Origin: Echinostoma caproni
Taxonomy: Eukaryota; Platyhelminthes; Trematoda; Plagiorchiida; Echinostomatidae
DNA: 64,000 nt
Direction: 5' to 3'
Assembly: GCA_900618425.1 (NCBI GenBank)
Contig: UZAN01040575.1
Span: 1 to 64,000, forward strand
The translations under genes were made by a program, and so were the position numbers. The notes under the pieces are model-generated. The model did not search any database and was not told where the DNA came from. It saw nothing but the letters and a program-made list of their open reading frames with translations. The first letter of the stretch is position 1; the number at the start of each line of letters is the position of its first letter. Shown here one piece after another: positions 60,301 to 64,000 of the stretch.

Positions 60301-62861
60301 AACAGTAAACGTATCTAGGTCGTTGTTTTGTAACTTTACAAGTTCCCCATGTTGAATGAACAACATCCTTCGGAGCGAAAAAAAAACAAATTTCCGATCC
60401 TGAGAAAAACTTACCTGAGGTTTTAGTTATTGTATTCATTTAGCACTTGAATAATATGCAATCCCTATGTGAACAAAACTACGGTTTTATTACAAACTTG
60501 GTCTTTTTCGTTTCACACTTAGATGGAAATTCTCTGTGATACGAGATTGACGATTCGGAAGAGCGATGAAGTAGTTAAAGATTCTCTGGCTGAGCTATTC
60601 AATCACTTATACGCCACAAGAATATCTATGATAAAACAGGTAAGTCATGTCGATGCATTTCATTGTATTGTACTATGACCAGAGTTTGAAAAGATGTTTA
60701 TACATTGCCGATCGTCAACAAACTTTTGAATTGTGCTCAACTTTTTATGCCTCTGGCTGCGAACGATAATGACGTGAAATTGCATCTCAAATGTTTTTCT
60801 TATAGCGCGGTAATTGAATAAAAGGAAACTGTGTGATCTCCTCTCCCTATATGCTTCTCCTCTCAATACGCTTTTGTGGGTTGTGCACATTCTCTATCCT
60901 ATAATTTACACAACAATCGTGTCCGTTCCCTTTTTCTAAGAATCCCGTCGTCTGATTTCTGTTTGTTTGTTTGTTTGTAGTCTTTGGTTTTTAGATAGGA
61001 ATGCGTTTATCCAAATGAAGGATTGATTTTTCATATCACGCTTCTACGCTAAATTCATGCGTATATTTTCCTCTTTCATCCTTCTGTGAAAGTACGAGTC
61101 GATGGCCACTGCGTTTCAGGACTATGTACCGTGTAGTGAATATCGCGCACTGATCGATGAACATATACAAAAGGGAGTTGAAACCTATCCAGAAAAGTAC
61201 CAGTTTGCTGGATTTCACGAGGCTTCAGCATCCGGCGGAAAGTGAGTGTCCCACTCTGGTCACCAAAATGTGCCCCACAAATCCAGTTATCAGGAATATT
61301 GTGCTTTCTCAGAGTTTGAGTAACTCAACCATTTTATCATGAAATTGCGCTTCCAAAAAGGGAAAAGTATTGAATCGTGGAAAATATTGTTTTGTTCCTT
61401 CGGTGAAAAATTATTTATCAATAATCTTCTGGTTGAAAACCTGTTTTACGGTACATTCAAGAAATAGATAATAATGTATCGCGTATTCAGTTATGCAAAA
61501 CAGGATAAGTTGTTCGCTTAGAATTTATTTCATTCGCAGTCTGGTTTCAGTCCTCAGCGGTTAGCGTGTGTTACTTTTATATCTGTGGTGGATTGTTTTC
61601 TCTTCTTGGGGATACTTGGTTTAGCGAAACATCCTGTTGGACTTTCCTCGAAATGTTTAGGATAACGAAAACAGACCATGAAAATGTTATTAACTCACGT
61701 GAATAATACCAACTTATGGTTTTGGTTTAATTTGTCATCTTATTATTCGTTTGCCATCTTTTGATCGAAAATCCAGTAAGATATTCGTTGTCACCTGTAA
61801 TGTAGTAATTCTTACAACTGACTGAATTGATCCATCCAAAATTAATCTTTCACAGCTTACTGTATTTTATTTTTCAACGGTATGTTTAATCAACACTCGT
61901 GTTATCGAAATTCGGTTATGGTTTGCCATTCGGCATCGAGTAACAGCTACTATTTTTCGGCTCTACCCAACAAAGTTTTGGGAAAAGTTACCTTATCGCA
62001 AACACCTGTTCCAGCATATCTAATCCCAATAAATTGCACAATATTATACTACTATACTGCACCTGTCGCGATTGCGGCAAACATTAGATTCACGCCTACG
62101 GTGTACTATTCACGTTTGACAATTCGGGTTAGTGGCGACAGTCGGAAACTGTTTGTTGGGTTGAAGACAACCAACCGAGTTCCTTGTCTTCTATTCGCCA
62201 TTCATTCATTTAGAACACAGCCTAGACGAATACCCAGACGCACGTGGTGTGTATGTGTGTTTGTATGTGTGCAACACAGTTCTGAATAGCCTAATGATCG
62301 AATATTGGGTAGTAGCTATTTTGGTCTCACTTGGGGACAAGTCTATCCCTCCCCCACCCAACGTCTAGCTAATCCAGCACTCAGACAGCTGTAGTATGGG
62401 GGTAGTGGGGCCTACAGCCACTTACGATTCGTCTGACTGCAATTGTAAGTGAAATTGAGCGTGGCATCATTGCACCATTAATTCTTAATCAAAACAACGA
62501 AATAGTCGCAAATTATGCACACTTGAATAAACAAGGCAAACGGCAACTCCTAATGAGGACCATTGGAACACACGGGAAAATACTTCCAACTGTCCGATTA
62601 CATGGAACATAGTCAGAACATAGAACAGGTCAACTATGTTCTCAGCGTGTCTTACAATTAGAATTAATTTTGTTCTTCCGAAATGGATGGTTCCGTACGA
62701 AAAATCAAGATTTCCATCTTCATTATGAACATGAGATGAATGCATTTGTGAACTTCCTTTTGTTGCTGTTTTTGTGATTGTTAGGTTGGACGCAGTGACA
62801 GGTCGATTCATGGGTCGTTCAGCTGGTTCAGCTAAGGATGCGTCAGACAACGATCCTTTGG
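12146..62861 (+). CDS. F-BAR RhoGAP, ARHGAP29/ARHGAP45/GMIP-like; partial gene, ten exons (overview)
   Basis: Ten exons at 12146-12308, 37948-38085, 39490-39554, 39658-39702, 40509-40571, 52866-53345, 56962-57039, 60523-60639, 61093-61241 and 62785-62861. Every intron has GT...AG ends and every junction phase matches (1,1,0,0,0,0,0,0,2), giving about 458 residues without a stop. Seen: a helical, charged module rich in Lys/Glu, with segments such as AFNYSKLWCKSCKDLV, LKDKWKADVKRMLDAE and EAVEQANHRLCELEK. These follow the order of the F-BAR domain in the ARHGAP29/HMHA1/GMIP family. Known of that family: a membrane-binding F-BAR dimer, then a C1 zinc finger and a RhoGAP domain acting on Rho-type GTPases at membranes and actin. 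Those last two domains are not in the window, so GAP activity is inferred. The start codon is not located. Another F-BAR family is the main alternative. Confidence 0.6.
14788..15381 (+). mobile_element. Non-LTR retrotransposon (LINE) C-terminal fragment, decayed
   Basis: Translation from 14788 gives ISKARAAFARVRYVWRRHEI, GRVYIASVRTVLLYGCETWP, then NRLSVFNHRCLRSIGRIWW, SNDEVRRRVLG and HHLRWLGHVLRMP. This is the region after the reverse-transcriptase domain common in flatworm LINE polyproteins. The same frame continues through two in-frame stops (15124 TGA and 15187 TAG) to GWKKCSGG and DMAQNRSQW, ending at 15381, followed by an A-rich tail. It is therefore a 5'-truncated, dead copy that keeps its 3' end. 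The clade (RTE-like or CR1-like) is not decided. Upstream residues 14698-14787 do not look like the element. Confidence 0.85.
15645..15661. repeat. (AT)8 microsatellite
   Basis: Uninterrupted AT run, about 260 bases after the LINE fragment end. Confidence 0.9.
19891..20288. repeat. Pair of tRNA-derived short elements in opposite orientation
   Basis: The left part (19891-20078) carries on the minus strand a tRNA-like unit: GCCTCG...CGAGGC acceptor, A box near GCTCAGCTGGTAG, B box GGTTCGAATCC, and an anticodon-like 5-bp stem TGCGC/GCGTA with a 7-base loop, but the region between anticodon and T stems is shortened. The right part (20161-20288) has the same unit on the plus strand, with the longer variable region and B box at about 20241-20251. 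Both parts share the flank starting TGTTCAAATTGTTGTTTGG and the inner flank CGATTGTGAAAAGTTCAGTA or its complement. They are short non-coding retroelements or foldback elements derived from a tRNA, not tRNA genes. Confidence 0.75.
22441..22460. repeat. (TCATA)n short tandem repeat
   Basis: Three perfect TCATA units and one variant. Confidence 0.8.
25549..25606 (+). repeat. Degenerate tail fragment related to the arms of 29260-29617
   Basis: GGTCGAAAAAGCTGTCCAGC followed by TTCCTAGCTTTTCAG matches the inner arm of the 29260-29617 inverted repeat with several substitutions. It is solitary, without the tRNA-like part. Confidence 0.6.
26118..26138. repeat. Short hairpin, 8-bp stem
   Basis: TGTAGTGT and ACACTACA pair around a 5-base loop. 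Flanking sequence has open frames on both strands but no recognisable protein. Confidence 0.55.
26925..27567 (-). mobile_element. LINE fragment, minus strand, same family as 14788-15381 but more decayed
   Basis: On the minus strand, 27567-27382 reads QKCKIILQYW...EAVEKFHYLSNYISPDTCIT DEVLARY. That is the 'VEKFxYLGSxISPxxxITDEIxARI' segment just upstream of the part preserved in the 14788 copy. Further along (27300 to 26925) the frame shifts repeatedly, but short matches recur in order: YAVVL...SYGA, RTSRSKLHWTNFM and finally RLPGCGPRNR with L-x-x-L-S-A-M-V. These parallel YIASVRTVLLYGCE, HRCLRSIGRIWW, CLPGCGSRGE and LGTLRDMAQN of the other copy. The two copies overlap in coverage and together span the C-terminal third of the element. 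Confidence 0.72.
29260..29617. repeat. Inverted repeat with 84-base arms around a tRNA-like centre
   Basis: Arms at 29260-29343 and 29534-29617 are reverse complements with three mismatches in 84 positions; the outer 50 or so bases are perfect. The 190-base centre contains on the plus strand a tRNA-like segment (about 29432-29506) with A box TGGCGTAGTGGG and B box GGTTCGATCCC. The arm tail (GTCCAGTG...AGCTTTTCAGTTC) recurs in degenerate form at 25549 and 31887. It resembles the 35611 element in plan but has a different sequence. No clear target-site duplication was found. Confidence 0.78.
31887..31945 (+). repeat. Degenerate tail fragment related to the arms of 29260-29617
   Basis: The segment GGTGTCCAGTGCCTTCTAGC, then CTTGCAGTTCGCGCTTGATT, parallels the arm at 29542-29590 with scattered changes. 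No tRNA-like head is visible beside it. Confidence 0.6.
34371..34401. repeat. Alternating purine-pyrimidine (TG/TA) tract
   Basis: Thirty-one bases of uninterrupted purine-pyrimidine alternation, mixing TG, CA and TA steps; a nearby CG-containing run (34345-34362) is almost alternating too. Such tracts are Z-DNA prone. Confidence 0.8.
35611..35779. mobile_element. Foldback short element with 13-bp target-site duplication
   Basis: Two arms, 35625-35688 and 35706-35770, are reverse complements over about 64 bases with only a handful of differences, around a 17-base centre that includes the tRNA B-box remnant GATTCGAACCC. The whole unit is bracketed by the direct repeat AACAAACAGAGAA at 35611-35623 and 35767-35779. 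The arm sequence is the same as the flanks of the elements at 19891-20288. The perfect direct repeat shows it moved as a unit and that the insertion is fairly recent. Confidence 0.8.
36926..36930. other. Assembly gap (NNNNN)
   Basis: Five Ns inside intron 1, about 1 kb before exon 2. Single Ns also occur at 2085, 23172 and 54890. Confidence 0.99.
37948..38085 (+). CDS. Exon 2: first F-BAR helix region
   Basis: The acceptor TTTCAG ends at 37947 after a pyrimidine-rich stretch; the donor GTAAAT starts at 38086. The exon is phase 1 at both ends, 138 bases. It encodes HGVSEEDKLLSRKDKNAI then DFAFNYSKLWCKSCKDLVLG and LEKRAYAG. The pattern of a run of small/aromatic residues, 'YSKxWxKxxKDLV' and 'LEKR' matches the opening helix of ARHGAP29/HMHA1/GMIP-type F-BAR domains, where this helix helps build the dimer core. 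The exon follows a very large intron and is the first of a compact group of four exons within 2.6 kb. Confidence 0.75.
38086..39489 (+). other. Intron 2, 1.4 kb
   Basis: GTAAAT to TTCACAG, phase 1. AT-rich; no repeat or gene recognised. Confidence 0.7.
39490..39554 (+). CDS. Exon 3: F-BAR helix continuation
   Basis: The acceptor TTCACAG ends at 39489; the donor GTAAGT starts at 39555. It opens with two bases finishing a Glu codon from exon 2 and ends in phase 0. It encodes ENEACRAIVKHFQAFETNLN SV, an amphipathic helix continuing exon 2, as expected within the F-BAR core. The following intron is only 103 bases. Confidence 0.72.
39658..39702 (+). CDS. Exon 4: 15-codon F-BAR exon
   Basis: The acceptor TTATTTAG ends at 39657; the donor GTAAGC starts at 39703. 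It is 45 bases, phase 0 at both ends, encoding NGAPMKTQTLSLARM. The 'xPMKxxxLSLAxM' pattern resembles the short 'MPL...' linker between F-BAR helices in the family. It is small enough to be skipped without changing frame. Confidence 0.65.
39703..40508 (+). other. Intron 4, 0.8 kb
   Basis: GTAAGC to CATTACAG, phase 0. A (CAA)5 microsatellite lies at 39785-39799; nothing else recognised. Confidence 0.7.
39785..39799. repeat. (CAA)5 microsatellite
   Basis: Five CAA units in intron 4. Confidence 0.9.
40509..40571 (+). CDS. Exon 5: 21-codon F-BAR helix exon
   Basis: The acceptor CATTACAG ends at 40508; the donor GTGAGT starts at 40572. It is 63 bases, phase 0 at both ends, encoding MVDHCKETEMHNTKRCRELLE, a charged helix that continues into exon 6 (VLTRQRTLFEKTRKFLKD). 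The intron after it is 12.3 kb and splits what should be one long helix. Confidence 0.7.
49745..50410 (-). mobile_element. Penelope-like retroelement fragment with GIY-YIG endonuclease region, frameshifted
   Basis: Three minus-strand frames read in succession. 50410-50156 ends with LSFIRNVFPQNCYQERF. Then about 50160-50056 carries SAEERPVDISLPFKGNTIAE LVSRR, and 50054-49764 carries LRTALENTFHAAKLRVVF, SQLKDMIPASAVS, then YLFTCSCGATYMGRTSRR and TRVQEHHPVWL. The 'SLPFKG...L...F.AAKL' block followed by 'Y.F.C.CG..Y.GRT..R...R..EH' is the C-terminal end of Penelope-like polyproteins, with a GIY-YIG endonuclease. The motif's YIG is YMG here, and the Arg and His are kept. Two frameshifts (near 50160 and at 50055) and 5' truncation make it inactive. 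It sits antisense in intron 5 of the F-BAR gene. Confidence 0.8.
52500..52632 (-). repeat. tRNA-derived short element (SINE-like)
   Basis: On the minus strand the B box GGGTTCGAAACCC and A box TAGCTCAGCTG occur in tRNA order. The outer sequence (CACCGATAGCAC, then CTTACAGAGGCATATGGCAT on the plus strand) matches the 20019-20078 part of the element at 19891, with substitutions. It lies 230 bases upstream of exon 6 of the F-BAR gene. It has no intact acceptor stem, so it is a repeat rather than a tRNA gene. Confidence 0.7.
52866..53345 (+). CDS. Exon 6: central F-BAR coiled coil with Ser/Thr/Gly-rich insert
   Basis: The largest exon: 480 bases, 160 codons, phase 0 at both ends. The acceptor AATAAATAG ends at 52865 and the donor GTAATG starts at 53346. 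Residues 1-65 form a Lys/Glu-rich coiled coil (FEKTRKFLKDKWKADVKRML then DAENSLIKTKSAYYQRCQTG) with the 'W K x x x K R M x x A E x x L x K x K x x Y x x R C' pattern of ARHGAP29/HMHA1-like F-BAR domains. Residues 66-139 (53061-53282) are a Ser/Thr/Gly/Pro-rich insert lacking helical character. The coiled coil resumes with VAKQRAKVERLEKQLSDNDKK. The exon is the strongest evidence for the gene. The opposite-strand frame at 53028-53324 is a shadow of it. Confidence 0.85.
53061..53282 (+). other. Low-complexity Ser/Thr/Gly/Pro-rich insert within the F-BAR coding region
   Basis: Seventy-four codons inside exon 6 from NAGLVASG to STSNQ, dominated by Ser, Thr, Gly, Pro and Gln. It is flanked on both sides by Lys/Glu coiled coil. 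It has the look of a disordered, probably phosphorylatable loop between antiparallel helices. It is part of the same uninterrupted exon, so it is translated if the exon is used. Confidence 0.8.
53346..56961 (+). other. Intron 6, 3.6 kb
   Basis: GTAATG to AATCCAG, phase 0. One N at 54890. No transposon protein fragment or RNA gene recognised; open frames up to 109 codons look random. Confidence 0.7.
56962..57039 (+). CDS. Exon 7: F-BAR coiled-coil exon
   Basis: The acceptor AATCCAG ends at 56961; the donor GTACGT starts at 57040. It is 78 bases, phase 0 at both ends, encoding EIEQMYAYREAVEQANHRLC ELEKSK. The 'xxxYxxxVExANxRxxELE' pattern matches the penultimate F-BAR helix of the ARHGAP29/HMHA1 group. 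Confidence 0.78.
57040..60522 (+). other. Intron 7, 3.5 kb
   Basis: GTACGT to CACACTTAG, phase 0. Nothing recognisable apart from short AT-rich low complexity. Confidence 0.7.
60523..60639 (+). CDS. Exon 8: F-BAR C-terminal helices
   Basis: The acceptor TTTCACACTTAG ends at 60522; the donor GTAAGT starts at 60639+1. It is 117 bases, phase 0 at both ends, encoding 39 residues beginning MEILCDTRLTIRKSDEVVKD and including a SLAELFNHLYATR segment. The content and position match the family segment in which the protein reads 'xxLxxxIRxxDxxxKxxxxxxFxxxH' just before the end of the F-BAR domain. Confidence 0.78.
60640..61092 (+). other. Intron 8, 0.45 kb
   Basis: GTAAGT to GTGAAAG (or six bases further). 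Contains a short (GTTT)n run at 60961-60978. Confidence 0.65.
60961..60978. repeat. (GTTT)n microsatellite
   Basis: Four GTTT units plus a partial unit in intron 8. Confidence 0.85.
61093..61241 (+). CDS. Exon 9: end of the F-BAR module
   Basis: The donor GTGAGT starts at 61242 and leaves two bases (AA) of a Lys codon completed by exon 10. Two in-frame acceptors are possible: AAAG ending at 61092 (exon opens YES-MATAF) or CGAG ending at 61098 (opens S-MATAF). The first is favoured because AAG is a better 3' splice site than GAG. It encodes MATAFQDYVPCSEYRALIDE, HIQKGVETYPEKYQF and AGFHEASASGGK. The DYVPCSEYRALI stretch corresponds to the 'YDPGxxYxxxV' end of ARHGAP29/HMHA1 F-BAR domains, which is the most specific family clue in the gene. 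Confidence 0.75.
61242..62784 (+). other. Intron 9, 1.5 kb
   Basis: GTGAGT to GATTGTTAG, phase 2. Holds the longest chance + frame of the region (61882-62289, 135 codons), whose content is not protein-like, and a TG-rich stretch near 62246-62275. Confidence 0.65.
62785..62861 (+). CDS. Exon 10: post-F-BAR linker, last exon seen
   Basis: The acceptor GATTGTTAG ends at 62784; the donor GTACGT starts at 62862. Its first base completes Lys from exon 9 and its last base (G) begins a split codon. It encodes LDAVTGRFMGRSAGSAKDAS DNDPLG, a low-complexity linker of the type expected between the F-BAR module and the C1 domain. Phase agreement with exon 9 and good splice sites support it, although the sequence itself is not diagnostic. 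The minus-strand frame at 62485-62850 overlaps it and is a shadow. Confidence 0.58.
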
Positions 62862-64000
62862 GTACGTCGAAAAAATGAAACGTATTTTTATTAATTCTGC
62901 ATACTGAACACAGAGCGGTGCAATCGAGAATGATCCAATCGCATTTCCCTTTGACTCGCTTCGATTGCAGCTTGTGAATAACAGCAATCCTTCTGAAAGT
63001 ATTTTATGTTTATATGCTTACTGCAAATGGATACTTTGGAAGACTTTTAGAGAGTTTTGGAAAACAAATCGATGTTTGTTACAATGTTGCAATTTGTGGT
63101 ACAGATACGGATTTCGTACTTTTCTTTTCTACCAATTACACTACTATGGAATTAGAAGTAGTATGTTCCTTAATTTGCAATTAACTCGCTATCCGAATGT
63201 TTACTAAAAATCAAATGCATGTAATATATCATTTGCTTTCCACGGAAGAAAATGTTGTTACCATCATTGTCGAATATTAGAATTGCTTCTTTTATAGCTT
63301 TGTGAAACAATTGGCGAGAAAGCGCTGCTTTGTAGAACATGTATAGAGAAATAAAGCAATCAATCGAAAAAAACTGTTGATCTTACTCCACCGACTTTAC
63401 TGTTACATCGCTTGAGAGATCTAATCGTAATTGTTCGCTCGGTCTGTGTTTTGTTTATGGTATTTGATTATTCCAAGTTAAATCTGACATTTAATACCTG
63501 ATAAACCTCGATTTATACTGTAAATCATTTTAATGCCTCGACTGTTGCACTTATAGGTAATGATATGTAAATATTGAATTCGAGCCATGACTTTTTGTGA
63601 TCAGCTCAACATTAGATAACTTCGATTGAATGGCTAATCAGGAAAACCTCTTGTCCCAATTATTTGTGGATTGATGTCTTATGCACTTATATAAATCCAG
63701 CTAGTCTTATTGACATTGAGTCCGCTTATCTCAATGAGAGAATTTTGGCAAACTAGCGATCTGCAATATTATTTTAGTCTAACCAAATGGGCGTCATCAA
63801 CATACTGTGGATCTCATTTAATGATCCCAAATAACTGTTTACAAGGGACAGCTGATTCTCTGAATTATTTGTGACCTGAAACCTATTGGAAGCCTGTAAA
63901 CTGCATAGCGTGTCGTTTAGTTTTGTATTTGGTGATACGCTTTAAGTGGATTCAAACCGTCACGATATTTTCGTGCAATCCGCATATTGGATATTTCTTA
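62862..64000 (+). other. Start of intron 10 or other non-coding sequence
   Basis: Starts with the GTACGT donor after a phase-1 exon. Acceptor-like AGs at 62971 and near 63299 lead to an immediate stop in the required phase, so I see no further exon. The C1 and RhoGAP exons should be to the right. Confidence 0.5.

Noticed and set aside
61882..62289. 135-codon plus-strand open frame in intron 9
   Set aside because: No recognisable domain, composition is not protein-like, it lies between two phase-compatible exons and ends in a TG-rich low-complexity stretch.
62485..62850. 121-codon minus-strand frame
   Set aside because: Overlaps exon 10 in antisense and has no family match.
62965..63207. Candidate next exon after a CAG acceptor at 62971
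   Set aside because: In the phase required by exon 10 it meets a stop after three codons, and the protein text is not C1- or RhoGAP-like.

Overview
The window looks like a piece of a repeat-rich, intron-rich, AT-leaning metazoan chromosome. The best fit is a parasitic flatworm, probably a digenean trematode. The reasons are decayed non-LTR retrotransposon and Penelope-like (GIY-YIG) remnants of the sort common in flukes, tRNA-derived short repeats, very long introns, and small exons with canonical GT-AG borders. The organism call is inference; nothing in the sequence fixes the species. Almost all open frames of 60-140 codons are chance frames.

One gene can be supported. It is on the + strand, and ten coding exons (12146 to 62861, 1,375 coding bases, about 458 residues) join with compatible phases at every junction. 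The encoded protein reads as the N-terminal half of an F-BAR-domain Rho GTPase-activating protein of the ARHGAP29 / ARHGAP45(HMHA1) / GMIP group: a low-complexity N-terminus, then helices of the F-BAR module ending near a 'YVPCSEY' segment that resembles the Y-D-P-x-x-x-Y end of that family's F-BAR. The C1 and RhoGAP domains expected next are not seen and would lie beyond the right edge. The 5' end of the gene is also not resolved. An unusual point is a 74-residue Ser/Thr/Gly-rich insert inside the coiled-coil part of the F-BAR module.

Layout: 1-12145 is upstream or 5'-intronic sequence with simple repeats and hairpins only. Exon 1 as seen here is at 12146-12308. A 25.6-kb intron (12309-37947) follows. 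It carries two LINE C-terminal fragments in opposite orientations, several tRNA-derived/foldback short elements (one with a clear 13-bp target-site duplication), GC-richer patches and an assembly gap (36926-36930). Four small exons cluster at 37948-40571. A 12.3-kb intron (40572-52865) holds a frameshifted Penelope-like fragment and another tRNA-derived repeat. The remaining five exons lie at 52866-62861, separated by 0.45-3.6 kb introns. The last 1.1 kb is probably intron.

No rRNA, functional tRNA, CRISPR array or prokaryotic-type operon was found. Identifications rest on reading translated segments against remembered family patterns; no database search was run.
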